A stretch of 64,000 nt of DNA from Rhizaria sp. SCN 62-66 (taxonomy: Eukaryota > Rhizaria, unplaced): positions 1 through 64,000 of the forward strand of contig MEDY01000100.1 of NCBI GenBank assembly GCA_001724265.1, written 5' to 3'. Position 1 is the stretch's first letter. Every line of letters begins with the position of its first letter. The notes beneath the pieces are model-generated. The model was given only the letters and a program-made list of their open reading frames with translations, ran no database searches and was not told the origin of the DNA. This document shows, in pieces, positions 1 through 11,100 of the stretch. The translations under genes and the position numbers were made by a program.

Positions 1-1
1 T

Positions 2-130
2 ATCGATAAAGGCAAGAAATTGCCGTTTTTCTACATTAACATGAACAAGACTGTGGAAACTGTCGAGAGCAAGAACATGAGCAAGACTGTGAAGCCTGTC
101 AAGAGGCAGGGGCGCCGCTCCGCAAAGTGA
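2..130 (+). CDS. Possible 3' end of a Lys-rich protein, cut by the left window edge
   Basis: The frame is open from the left edge to a TGA at 128-130, giving 42 codons. The product is Lys-rich and basic at its end (final residues KRQGRRSAK), with a loosely repeated MNKTV / MSKTV unit. Third positions are mostly G or C, as in the real exons of this window, and the sequence turns AT-rich right after the stop. No domain is recognisable. Chance openness cannot be excluded over so short a stretch, so this is a tentative partial gene. Confidence 0.25.
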   Translation: MDKGKKLPFFYINMNKTVETVESKNMSKTVKPVKRQGRRSAK

Positions 131-304
131 CGTAGTTGCAGTTGATTGTTGTTGCTGAAGTTAGTGCTTTTGATTGGGTGATAATGTTGCGAGTGCATGC
201 TGTAGCTCGTCACTCGTGACTAAATTTTGACCGACGCTACGACCAAATTTGAGCGCCTGCGACATGTGATGAACCCTTGAGTGCGCGAGTTACTTTCGCC
301 GACA

Positions 305-883
305 CTATTTTGGCGTGGTACTGAAATTACATTGGATGAAGCGGTCGATATACCCTGGTTCATGTCCTATTAAATTTGACATATGAGCTCTCAGACTCAC
401 TCCTCGGCCGCCGCAGGTCCTGCGGCGTCCCATGCCTCCCCATCTGCAGCTTGTAGAAGAGTTGCAGTTACTTGCTGCCAAGCGAGTGTTGGGCATCGCG
501 CACGAGGCGCGTGGCTTCGTCGTTTGTGGCGTCGGGCTTTTCGGCGTAAAGAACACGGAGGCGCTCTTATACGCTGGATGCGTGTTTCCGAAAGGCTTGC
601 GGCCAGTCTTCACGGGCGCACTCACAGTGCCAGTCTGCTTGAACTCGTTGATGACGTTGGTGACTGTACATCCGCGAACAAATTATGGCTTGCCCCGCTC
701 AGCCTTGCTCTTCAGAGGGTCCGCGACCCACTCCGCTACGATGGCGACCTTTTGGGGACAGGAACGAAATGACCTGTCGCTGCTGCCAGACCCGATCATA
801 CTACACCGCTTTGAACGCAGAGTGATCGTCCAAGCTCGTTGCGGGACATGATAACACAATTCAGAAGAAAGAAACCTTTCCAA
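305..883 (-). pseudogene. Decayed transposase-like helix-turn-helix fragment
   Basis: Read on the minus strand, one frame carries a stretch that looks like the second helix-turn-helix of a Tc1/mariner- or IS630-type transposase. The core is TVTNVINEFKQTGTV followed by a basic KTGRKP, the usual pattern of a recognition helix followed by a Gly-Arg-Pro-like hook. This frame has a TAA a few codons upstream of the motif. Further on, a different minus frame looks coding-like (around DATNDEATRLVRDAQHSLG) and is also stopped by TAA. Frameshifts plus stops suggest a dead copy. No DD(E/D) catalytic region and no terminal inverted repeats were found. The family assignment is inference from the motif only. 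Confidence 0.3.
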
Positions 884-1156
884 TATTCCAAATAAATAAA
901 CTGCTCAATTAACGTGTTTAAGTGTTGTGACAATAACATCTCTAACGGATGAGTTTAAAATCATGTTCATTCGTTCTTTGCATGCCGAGTTATTTTTCAC
1001 ACATGAGATAACCGTCGATGGACATCACCTCTCTATATTCACCTCTAGACTACACGTCACAAGGATGCGCCTTAGGGAGAACCGGTCCGCAGAGGTCCCT
1101 ACATGGTCTGGTAGGTCAAAGTTACTATCTTCGAGGAGCTAAAAAAGACTGGGGAT

Positions 1157-1276
1157 GCGGAGGCAATACGTAAGAAGCACAATGCCCCCAAGCAGTTGCT
1201 TAGTCGCCTATATCGAGCGCTATCCACATATCCCCCGACGTCTTGGATCAGTCCCTTGCGTAAGCAATGCCTCCGC
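1157..1276. repeat. Imperfect inverted repeat, arms 1157-1174 and 1255-1276
   Basis: The left arm GCGGAGGCAATACGTAAG is partly matched in reverse complement by the right arm, which contains GCGTAAG and TGCCTCCGC. The loop is about 80 nt. The arms match perfectly only over short blocks. It could be a transposon end, a hairpin RNA or chance. Confidence 0.25.
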
Positions 1277-1785
1277 CCAATGATGGACGCAACCTCGACT
1301 CTACGCGCTTAAGGTACGTTGTGCTACACGATCGAGTGCAGATTTAGGCAGTAATTTGTTTTGCATTTCTCCATGTGATGATTTTTTTTTATTTCATTTT
1401 AACCGCACATTTCGTTAGTTTATGAGTGTTGTCATCGTTTAGACTAATCATTGATAAGATCTCCGCATAATTACGTTATCAAAAAGAGACAGTATAGTAT
1501 AATGTTTGTATTGATAATTAAAATGTTGTGCACTAACTCAAACACAATTTTACGACATATCTATCAAGATTTCGTCAATAACAGCAAACGGCCCAATTCG
1601 CGACCGCCCTGTTATAGCCGTTGGAGAAGTGGCTTGTTGCACCAATTGGAGACATCTCAAACAGGACGCTGCATTCGTCAAGGCAACAGTAAATAACGTA
1701 AATTAAACAAACACTGAAATTTACTATCATTTTTAAATTATGTTTCATAATCTTTCACTCTAACCTTCCAACCAGACCAGTCATC

Positions 1786-4700
1786 ATGCCAACTGTCCTG
1801 TGGGTCTCTTCCCCGAACACATCATGCGCTCTATCCGCCCAGGTACGCTCAAGCTTGATCATAACAGACATTGTCTGTATTTACCGACGATGATAACTTA
1901 CATCATGTAATATCGCTCTATTTTTGGACTTGATAGCCTTTGATAGAGTCGTACGCGCGCGTCAACGGGTGGCGCATCGTCCCTGTGTCTTCACTCTCTT
2001 GCCCCAAAGCGCAACTCTTCCTGCACTCCGACCCGACTTCCCCGCTCACCATCGTCACGGAAATCTACGTTGAAACAGTACTGAACGCACTTGTGCGCGT
2101 GAACCGCGATATTTCCGTCGTGTTCTATCCTCCCTACGACGTCGACAAACGTTACGCGGCTGCCGCCTACCCGCCGCCCCCTGCGACTGCCACAGCCTCT
2201 GCCTCGGCCTTCTTCCCTGCTCTCGCTCCCACGCCGCCGCCGGGCTTGACTCCCGCCGCGGCCCGGCTGGCGCGGACGCCGCAGGAGTTGGTCCAGGCCG
2301 TCGCCACCGCGCTGCGCCTGCCGCTGCGCGCGCCGCCGCTCTCGGCCTTCCTCGGTTTCGGTCTCGACCTTGATTCCACGGCTGCGGCCGCTAGCTGTGC
2401 CGACGGAGACAGGAGCGTGCAGATGCGGGCGCAGGTTTGCGGCCCCGTTGCCCCGCGTTACCAGACGAGTGTACGCCTGCTGAACCCTCCTAGCGTTCGC
2501 GACTACAACTGCAACAACTGCAATAGCCCCAGTCACTGCCACTGCAACTGCGACAGCAGCGGCAACATTAGGATGAGTGCAGGTTGTGGCGCGTATTCCG
2601 CCGGTTATGCGGGCTTTGCCGGCACCGCCGCTAGCGATGCTGCCGATCATTACGCGATGGTTGAGGCCGAGCCTTACGCGGGTGCTGCTGCAGAGGCCGC
2701 GGACCTCGCGGCCGTGGCTGCTGCGACCTACGCCACCGCCGCGGCCGCGCGGGCCAGCGGGGCGAACGCTGCCGAGCACGGACACCTGCCTCTGCACCTC
2801 CACGCGCACAGCCAGAGCGGCCGCAGAGACTGCTGCACTGGTGGCGCCGCCATTGCGACTGAGTGCGCCTGTGTTGGCGTATGCGAGTGCTCTTTCCCTC
2901 GCATCAGCTGCAACAACAACAGCAACAACACCACTCACTCTTATAGTGTCGCGAACAGCGTCCTGCTGTCCCACAGCTCCACCGACGGCGCCAGCGGTAA
3001 CGGCGCCAACGGTGTCGTTATGGCCCGGAGCAGCCTCGCGCCGCTGCCGCACTACACGCACTGGAAGCGCGCGCGCGGCGACGCCGCCCCCGCGGACAGC
3101 TACTTCCTCGCCACGGGCGCGGCGGCGGCGCCCAGCGTGGCGGTCGCCGCCGACGCCGCTGCCAACGCCGTAGAGCTACGACGGCGCGCGGCCGGACTGA
3201 AGCCTGCGTACGACACTGCGCGACGCTGCTGCGCTGCCCACGGCCACTGCGCCACTGCCCACGGTCACTGTAAGGGCGCTCACAGTCGCATGGAGGTGAG
3301 CGCAGGCAAGGGCAGTGTGAGCGTGAGCTTGAGCAGGGGTGGGTGTGGTGCGCGGTGCTGCAAACAACACGGTAGCTCGTGCACGTGCCGTTGTACGTGT
3401 GCTCGTGTCGCGACGCTTGCCGTGCATAAGACAAACGACAACAACACCACAGATATCAGCGGCAGTATGAGCAGGAGCAGCAGAACAAGTAGCTCTACCA
3501 TGAGTGAGCTTCGCAGTGCCCCTGCTGAGAACGACGAAGCGAAAGCTACAGTGGAAGATGACATCCTGATTTCCCAGCATCACATCTGCAGTTCTGGCGT
3601 CACTCAGAACGATATCAGAGACGTCAGTGACGGCAATCCCAGCCATGCAGTTGCCGACAGAAGCGGTAGCTCGGAGAGTAACGTAAACGCAGGCAGCACG
3701 TTTGTTCCTCAAGAGGAGACCAAAGAGCCCCACGTTTCTAGCTCTCGCGACGATGCTTGCACCGCCAGTCCATCTTGCGCCGCCTCGGGCTCTCGCCCTG
3801 CCACAGACGCCATCGCGCTCGTGACCATGCGCGACGCCCGCGTGCTGGCCGCACAGAGCGCGCTCGCAGCCGCGCGCGGCGCCGCCACCGCGGCCAGCGC
3901 CGCGGTCAGCGCCGCGGCCGCGGAGGGCGAGAGCGCCAGCATGCGCGACCTGAGCGCGCGCGTCGCCGCGTTTACGCAGCGCGCGCAGGCTCTGCTCGCG
4001 CAATCAAGCGCTGGCGCAAGCTCTGCCAGCAGCACGAGCGTGAACGCGAGCGCTCCCTCTGTGTCGGGTTGCGCGACTGAATTGAGAAATGACACGACAG
4101 TCCTTCGCCGCAGTTATCAGAGTGTTGCGCGCGCCGAGCCGCCAGCAGTCGAGGTCTTCGACTCGCCGCTTTGCCCGCTGGCCCGCCTGCTGAACACCAG
4201 CACCCACACCGCGGTCCCGCTCGACAACCGGTCGTGGCGATCCGTCGACCACTACCTGCTGCACCTGACGCTGCTCGCAGCGGCGCTGCCGGGTCCCGCG
4301 CAGAGCATGCTCACGGTCCCCACGGTTGCTGTCGCGCACTTGGTCGCTTCACAGGCGCTCGCGAAGGCCAAGGACGCGCAGACCAACGCGGGCGCGCTCC
4401 CCGTGTTCACCCCGCACCTCACCACGAACGCGGACGTGGACGTGAACGCGAGCTAGAGTTTGGCCGCTGCCTCGACGGGCGCGACGGGACCGCTGCCCGG
4501 CGGCCGCGACGGCGCGGGCCCGCTGCGGCGCCCCGGAGTAGCCGTCGCGGCCGCGGACTGGGACTGCAACTCGCGCGCGCACTGGACCTCCCCGTCGCTG
4601 CGGCTGCAGATGCTGCGCGCCGTAAAGGCCAAGCTGGCAGCGTGCCCCGAGCTTAGGACCGCGTTGACGGCCACGGCGGGGCGCCAGCTCGTGTGGCGGG

Positions 4701-4786
4701 AGACGGCGCGGCACTGCCCGTTTGCGGTCAAGGCCAACGAGCAGCTGATGAAGATCCTCATGGGTATCCGCGACGGCAAGCTCTAA
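1786..4786 (+). CDS. Protein with C-terminal NADAR (YbiA-like) domain, interrupted by one in-frame TAG
   Basis: Proposed coding exons are 1786-1842 and 1937-4786, with a 94-nt intron (GTACG...ATAG) at phase 0. The product is 968 residues if TAG at codon 859 (4454-4456) is read as an amino acid; the true stop is TAA at 4784-4786. Residues about 20-90 faintly resemble the N-terminal block of NIF3-family proteins (pattern ...LHSDPTSPLTIV... and FYPPYD in place of HHPP). A long Ala/Ser/Cys/His-rich low-complexity region follows. Residues about 737-800 match the start of a NADAR domain (PLARLLN, then WRSVDHYLL like WPSVEHYFQ). After the TAG come DW, PELRTALTATAGRQLV and the end motif ANEQLMKILMGIRDGKL, which resembles the family's N-x-LG-x-x-LM-x-(I/V)-R. 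NADAR enzymes act on ADP-ribose- and riboflavin-pathway N-glycosidic bonds. The usual Glu of the EHY motif is Asp here and the Trp-Gly before the last helix is absent, so activity is doubtful. Exon 1 is less certain than exon 2. Confidence 0.65.
4454..4456 (+). other. In-frame TAG inside the NADAR domain; probable sense codon
   Basis: The frame before this TAG (ending DVDVNAS) and after it (SLAAASTG...) is the same. The downstream 109 codons run to TAA and encode the conserved C-terminal half of the domain begun upstream. No AT-rich spacer separates the halves. No GTAC donor that could start an intron of normal size lies nearby. The nearest GT...AG pair that keeps frame is 15 nt, far below the 94-nt minimum seen elsewhere. 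Confidence 0.75.
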
Positions 4787-5175
4787 GTCGACAGCAGCTG
4801 AGCTAGGTTCAATTCGACATGTTTACTCATTGAGAGACGACGATATATATAGTTTAAGATAGAAATATAGAAATACAATGTTACCGTTTGTGACCAATTG
4901 AACTTTGTATTGTTGAAGGACGCTTGTACTGGCCCTTCTTAAAATAACTTTAGATCTCGTAACCATCACTAAAAAGACGACACGTGAAACCTAAAACGTA
5001 CTGAGACACTTTAATAAAATATTTACGACTACATGCTACAAACAGAGTAAAAAACTACGTAAGAATAACAAACCAATCAAAGCAACACAAACCCGAGACA
5101 AACCAACATAACTTAACGTTGCTTGTTCCGCGGTTGCGGTTAGAATACGACTGTTGAGTTTAAATTGCGCACTTC
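4787..5175. other. Convergent 3' spacer between the NADAR gene and UTP10
   Basis: AT-rich spacer between two genes that end towards each other. An AATAAA at 5013-5018 on the plus strand could be the poly(A) signal of the NADAR gene, about 230 nt after its stop. Nothing else is recognisable. Confidence 0.5.
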
Positions 5176-8100
5176 TTAGTTGAGGTACTCGCTGATGCTC
5201 TCGCCGGCGAGCGCCTCGATGGTCTTGACGACATCCTGCGCAAGCTTCTCGACGAGCACGTTGGCGTCCTGCATGCGCTCGGCGATGGCGGGCACAACCT
5301 TGGGCAGCAGCAGCAGGAACTCCTCCTTGTTGCGGAGGAAGTACTCGTGCAGCGCGCGCAGGGCCGCGAAGCGTACCATCGACGGGTTCGCGGCCGCGGA
5401 GCCCGTGGCGGCGGAGCGCGTGTGCTGGTACTGACCCATATGGTTCATCGTGCACGTGGCGAGCGTGTCCCACACGGCGGGGCCCGAGTAGCCCAGGTGC
5501 TCGCTGATGGCGCCCAGACACGGGATGAGCACGTCCTCGGCGAAGGCAGGGTATGCCAACAGGCGGTCCTGCGCCACGGCCGCCGCGGGCAGCGTAACCG
5601 TGCCTGTTAAGGCGCCGCTGCCGCTGCTGCTGTCGGTCGTCGACGTCGCGCCCGAGTCGGGCATGCGCACCGTGTGGCCCACCTCGAGCTGCGCGCACAC
5701 CACGGGCACCAGCTTCTCGAGCGCGTCCTTGTTGATGATGTTGACCGTCTGCCCGCCCATGCCCTTGGCCAGCACCGTGTCGGCCTCGACCGCGCCCGTC
5801 AGCGCGCCCAGCGCCAGCGACGCCGCCTGCGCGCGCCAGATCTGCAGGTTCTGGCGGCGGCGCAGGAACGCGCGCGCAGTGCGCACCTCCTCATCCTCGT
5901 CGTCGGCCGCCGCCGCGGAGCCAGACTTGCCACCGTCATCGGCGTCGTCAGCATCGTCGTCGCTGTCGCTGTCGCCCGCGCGGCGCTTGCCCTTCTTGCC
6001 CTTAAGCACGGCGGCGGCCTTCTTGCCGCCAGCGGCCAGCGAGAGCTTGAGCACCTTGGCGTCGGTCTTGGCGACGAGCTTGATAAGCGCGCGCTGCTTC
6101 TTGCCCAGCCGTGCGGGCGCCGCGAGGTACGCCGTCAGCAGCGGCAGCTGCGGCAGCAGGTACGGCGTGAAGATGTGGCGCAGCGAGCGCGCCAGCTGCT
6201 GCGCCAGCCGCAGGTACGGCAGCGCGCGCGACAGCGACACGTCGGTCCCGTTCTCCGCGAACGGGTCGCTCGACTTAGCCGCGGCGCCCGCACCAGCGCT
6301 GGAGGCGGCGTCGTCGTCCTCGTCGTCGTGCTGGCCCGAGTTGGAGCTGCGGCCGCTGCCGTAGGCGAAGGTGGACTGCGCCGCGGCCGCCGCAGCCGCC
6401 GCGGTGGCGTCCTCGACGGGCGAACCGTGCGCGGTGACCCACTCGGTCATAGCGGCGAAGAGCTGCTTGAGGTTGTCCTCGTCAAGCTTGAGGATAAAGG
6501 CCACCATGGCGTCAACGAGCCCGCGCTCGACGGAGAGCAGCGACGCGTCGGCCCACACGTTGCCCGTGTGCGCGCGCGCGGGCTCCGCCGCGGCCGCCTC
6601 GGCACTGGCGGACCGCTCGGCCCACGCGAAGGGCAGCAGCGACGTGTGCAGCGACACGTGCTTCTTGTGCGCGACGGCGGCGGCGACCATGGCCGCGGAG
6701 GACTTGGAGCCGCGGACAGTGGCGCCGACGCCGGCGAAGAGCGCCGCGAAGGCGTCGGTGCTTGCACTAGCGCTGCTGCCGCTGTTCTTGCCGCCGCTCT
6801 TGGCGAGCGCGGCGCGGGTGGCCTGGAGCGTGGCCTGCTCGAACTGACGGCGCAGATCCATGGCGTTGGTGAAGAACTGCACGAGTGCGTCGTAGTACTT
6901 CTCCACGCCGCGCTCGTCGTTGTCCGAGAGGTCGAAGGCGTCGGCGTCGTCGTCGTCGCCGAAGGCCGCGGTGCCGTCCAGCCCGGCGGCCGCGAACTCA
7001 AACACCTCGGCCATGGCGCCGTCGTCGCCGTCACCGTCGCCGTCGCCTCCGTAGGCCGCCGAACGGCGAGCGGTGACGCGGCGCGCGCCCATCGGCGTGA
7101 GCGTCTCGGCCACGCGCGCCACGAGCGCCAGCAGGCGGGCCGCGGACACGGCACCGCCAGTGAGCGGCGAGATGGCGCCGTGCCACGCGCTCAGCAGCGG
7201 CGGCAGCAGCACGCGCGGCGAGATGCACACGGCCGCCGTGTGCAGGCACGTCGACACTAGGCCCGACGCCGCGTACGCAGACGCGTCAGCGTTGCTCTGC
7301 GTGCCGCCGTTGGCCGGGCTGCTCGCGGCGCCCGCACCGGTGGCGTCGGTCGCAGCGGCGCCCGCGGTGGCGGCGGCGGCGCCGGCAACGGTGGCGAAGC
7401 GGAGGTCGGCGGCCGAGAGCGCCGAACGCTCGGGCAGCGTCGGGCGGAGCAGCGCGCTGAGCAGCGCCGGCAGGTACGGCTCCAGGAACTGCGGGAAGGA
7501 GCGGATGACGGCGTCGAGCACGGCCAGCGATGACAGCTGCAGAGTCGCGCGGCTCGCCGCCGAGAGCGACTCCGCGGCGGAGCCGGACTCGGTCAGGGCG
7601 CGGGACTTCTTCTGCGCACTGACGTCGTCGTCGTCGCTGTCGTCGATGGTGTTGACGGCGTTGTCCAGGTCGGCGGTCTTGTCGAGGACGGCGATGGCGA
7701 GCGGCGCGAGGTGCGAGAGGTGCTTGAGGCTGCGGATGCCGCAGCGCGCCGCGAGCGTCGCCACGCAAAGCAGCGACGACGACAGCAGCAGCGCCCACTG
7801 CTCCACGCCGGGACCGGCGACGCTCACACCAGCAGGAGCAGCAGCAGAGCCCTTCTTGGAGGACTTGCTGACGGTGGCGGTGGTAACGGCGCTGTGCTGC
7901 TGGGGCAGGAAGGTGCCGTTGGCGGCGACGACGGCGACGCGGAGCACGAGCGCGTACACGTCGAGCAGCGACGCCGTGAGCGCCGCGGGCAGCGCGAAGG
8001 CGCGCTTGACGCCGCCGACCGTCGCGGCCGAGAGCGCGGCCAACGCCGCCGCGGGGGCCGTGGTGGGCGCCGACAGCAGGCACGCGACGTCGGAGAGCTC

Positions 8101-11100
8101 GTCGACGCACAGCAGCGCGGCCTGCAGGTTCTCCATGTCCTCGCCCGCAGCGACTGCGGCGACGTCGTCGCCGTTGTCGTCTACGCTGCCGTCGTCGACG
8201 GTGAGGCGCCACTTGGCGAGGACGTCCTTGACGCCCGCGGCGGCGGCGTGCTGCGCGAGGAAGGGCGCGATGAGCTGCGTCGTCAGCGCGGGCACGATGC
8301 TCGTCAGCGCGCGCTGGCGGCGCCGCATCTGCGCCAGCCAGAGCTTGCGGCGCGCGGCGCGGCGGCCCGCGGCGTCGAGGTGCGCGAACTCGGCCGCGTC
8401 CGTCAGCAGCGCCACGTCGATCTCGTCGTCGTCGTCCGCGTCGTCGTCGTCGTCGCTGGCGTTGTCACCGTCGGCCTCGTCATTGTCAGAGTCGGCGCTG
8501 CCGCCGGCGCGGCGGCGCTGCTTGGCGAGCGCGGTGCCCTTGTTCGACACCAGGTGCAGGAAGGCCTCAGCGTGCGCGCGTTGGCGCTCAGTGCGCACGC
8601 GCTCGATCACGAGCAGCAGCAGCCGCTTTACGATCACGCGGCGCGCAGGCGTGAACACCGCAGAGTTTGCACTGGCGCTGGCGCCGGTGCGCGCAGAGGC
8701 GGCAGCAACTGAGGCCACGGCGGCAGGCCCCGCGGCGGCGACGGCGGCGACGGGCACGGGGAGGGTGAGCGCCGCGGCCGAGCCGGGCGTGGCGCCGGGC
8801 CGCAGCGAGAGCGCGAAGAGTGACTTGAACACGGCCGCGAAGTGCTGCGTGGCGAGCGTGGCCGACAGCGCCGTCAGCGTCGCAGAGGCGGACGCGCCGA
8901 GCGAGCGCCAATGGTGCTGCACGGCCTCCTCGGTGCCGTTGGCCGCGGCGACCGCGGTGGACGTGGGGGAGCCGAGCGAGACGGTGTCTGCGTCGCCAGT
9001 GGCGGGCAGCGTGATGGCGTCGACGAGCGTGGACATCGAGAGCAGGCGCGCGGTCAGCACCGCGAACGACTGCGACACGAAACGGAACTCGCACGCCGCG
9101 CTCTCCTCCACGCTGCCGCCGCCGTTGGCCACGGCGATGTTGGTGGTGGCGGCGAGGTGCGAGATGCGCGCGAGCTGCGCCGTGAAGGCCGGATGCGCGG
9201 CCGCCGAGGCGACGACCGACAGCACGGCCGCCCGCAGCGCGGCGCAGGCCACGGGGGCCGCGATCACCGCCGACGGCACCGGGCTCGGCGCCGGCAGCAC
9301 CAGCGCCAGCGCGGACACGCCGGCGTCGGCGCTGTCGCCGCCGTTGTTGGGGCCCGCAGAGAGCGCGTAGGCGACCATGGCGGCCATGGCGGCGGCCTGG
9401 GCGTGCGCCGGGAACGCGCCCAGCAGCGCACGGGCGGCGCTCACGGCCGTGGCCGTCGCGCTGGCCGTCACGGCGCCGCTGGCCTTGCCCGCGCCGGCCG
9501 CCTTGCCGGGGGCCGTGAGCGCCGCGGCGAGCAGGGCGACGACGGCGGCGGCGATGACCGAGGGCGGCACGCGCGCCGCGACTGCGCCGTCGTAGCCGGC
9601 CGCGTCGCTGCCGACCGCGCCGACGCCGGCACTGCCCGCGGCGGTGCTGGCGCTGGCGGCGGTGTCGGCCGAGGAGAGCGGGGCCGTGAAGGCGGGCGCG
9701 GCTGCGTTGGCGCCCAGGCGAGCCGCGCGGAGCGCATGAACCGCAAGAAGCGGCAGCACCGACGCGGCGCCGGTGCGCGCGGCGCCCGCGGTGGCGGCCG
9801 AGGCCGACAGGCGCGCGAGGCGGGCCAGCGCCTTGGCCAGTGCCGAGGCCGAGCGCGAGCGGGCCTTCTTGGCCGCAGCAGCACGGGACTCCTCACTGTA
9901 CTCGCTGTCATCCTCGTCGTCCTCGTCGTCGTCGTTATCCTCGTCGTCGCTGCCGTCATCGCCGTTGAGGATGGCGAGCTCGTCGGCGTCGAACATGCCG
10001 CCCTTGCTCTCCTCCTCGGCCTCGGCCACGGCGGTCTGCGCGCGCGCCGCCAGCCGCGCCACCTCGCGCGACTCGACGCGCGCGCACCCGGCGCCCGCGC
10101 GGGCTCCGGCCGCGAGCAGCAGCAGCCGCGACGCCGCGTCCACCTTGACACCGCTAGTACTGCCGTTGCTGGCGGCGGCGAGCGCGTGGAGCAGCGCCGA
10201 CGCGGCGGGGAGCACGCGCGCGGCGGCGGCCAGACTGGGCAGCCCGGGGGGCAGCGCGGCCTCGTCCGCGGCCACGGCGGCGGCCGAGTTGACGTCCACC
10301 AGCGCGGCCAGCGCCGCGGGCTCGCTGTCGCCCTCGGCCGCGGCTGTCAGGTCCAGCAGCGAAGCCAGCGTGTCGGCGGCCTCGGCCTCGGCGCGCGTGG
10401 CGGCGGCCGTGGTAGCGACAGCGCCCAGCCCGAGCAGCAGCGCCTGCGCGCCTCGGAGGGCCGCGTGGGCCGGGTGCGCGGCCGCGGGCGTGCGCGCGAC
10501 GGCGGCGTCGAGAGGCAGCACGGGCGCGGGCGCCAGCGCGGGCGCCGCCACGGAGCGCAGCAGGCGCAGCGCCACGTCGAGCTGCGAGCCCGGCACGACG
10601 ACGCGGGACGGCGCGCTCGCCGGGTGCTGTGACGCGCGGGCCGCGGCGGCGGCCGAGGCCGACACGGCGGCGCCGTGCTTGCCGGCGCTTTCGTCGTCGT
10701 CCTCATCGTCGCCGTTGCCCTCGCCGTAGACGGTGGCGGCAGAGTCGTCGTCGTCGTCGTCGCTGTTGTTCGCGTTGCCGGCGTGAGAGCCAGCGCCGGC
10801 GGTGTGCTGCGCGGAGCGGACGAAGGCGCGCGTGGTGGAGGGGAAGGGGAAGCCGAGGGCCTTGGCGGCGGCCTCCTCGGCGGCGACGGCGGCGACGGCG
10901 GCCGAGGCCAGCGGCAGCACGTGGGGCGCCGCGAGCGCGGGCGCGTGCGCGGCGACGAGCGCGAGCAGCTGCAGCGCTGCGTCGCGCGCGCGCGTGCGGG
11001 CCGAAAGCAGGATCGCGTCCGTGGTGACGGTGGCCACGTTGCTACTCAGCACCACGGCCGCGCTCACCAGCGCCGTGCCGCCTGTGGTCGCGGCACCTGC

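Larger units (their letters stand above)
131..1785. other. Mostly non-coding AT-rich spacer with a decayed mobile-element fragment
   Basis: About 1.65 kb without a credible intact gene. The part from about 305 to 890 is more GC-balanced and holds the transposase-like remnant listed separately. The rest (131-300 and 900-1785) is AT-rich, with only short open frames. I see no tRNA, rRNA or clear promoter motif here. Confidence 0.5.

Noticed and set aside
4442-4456. Micro-introns that would remove the TAG codons (15 nt at 4442-4456; 28 nt at 30911-30938)
   Set aside because: The 28-nt option breaks the frame, and both lack the GTACG donor. They are far shorter than the other introns (94-546 nt) and GC-rich, unlike them.
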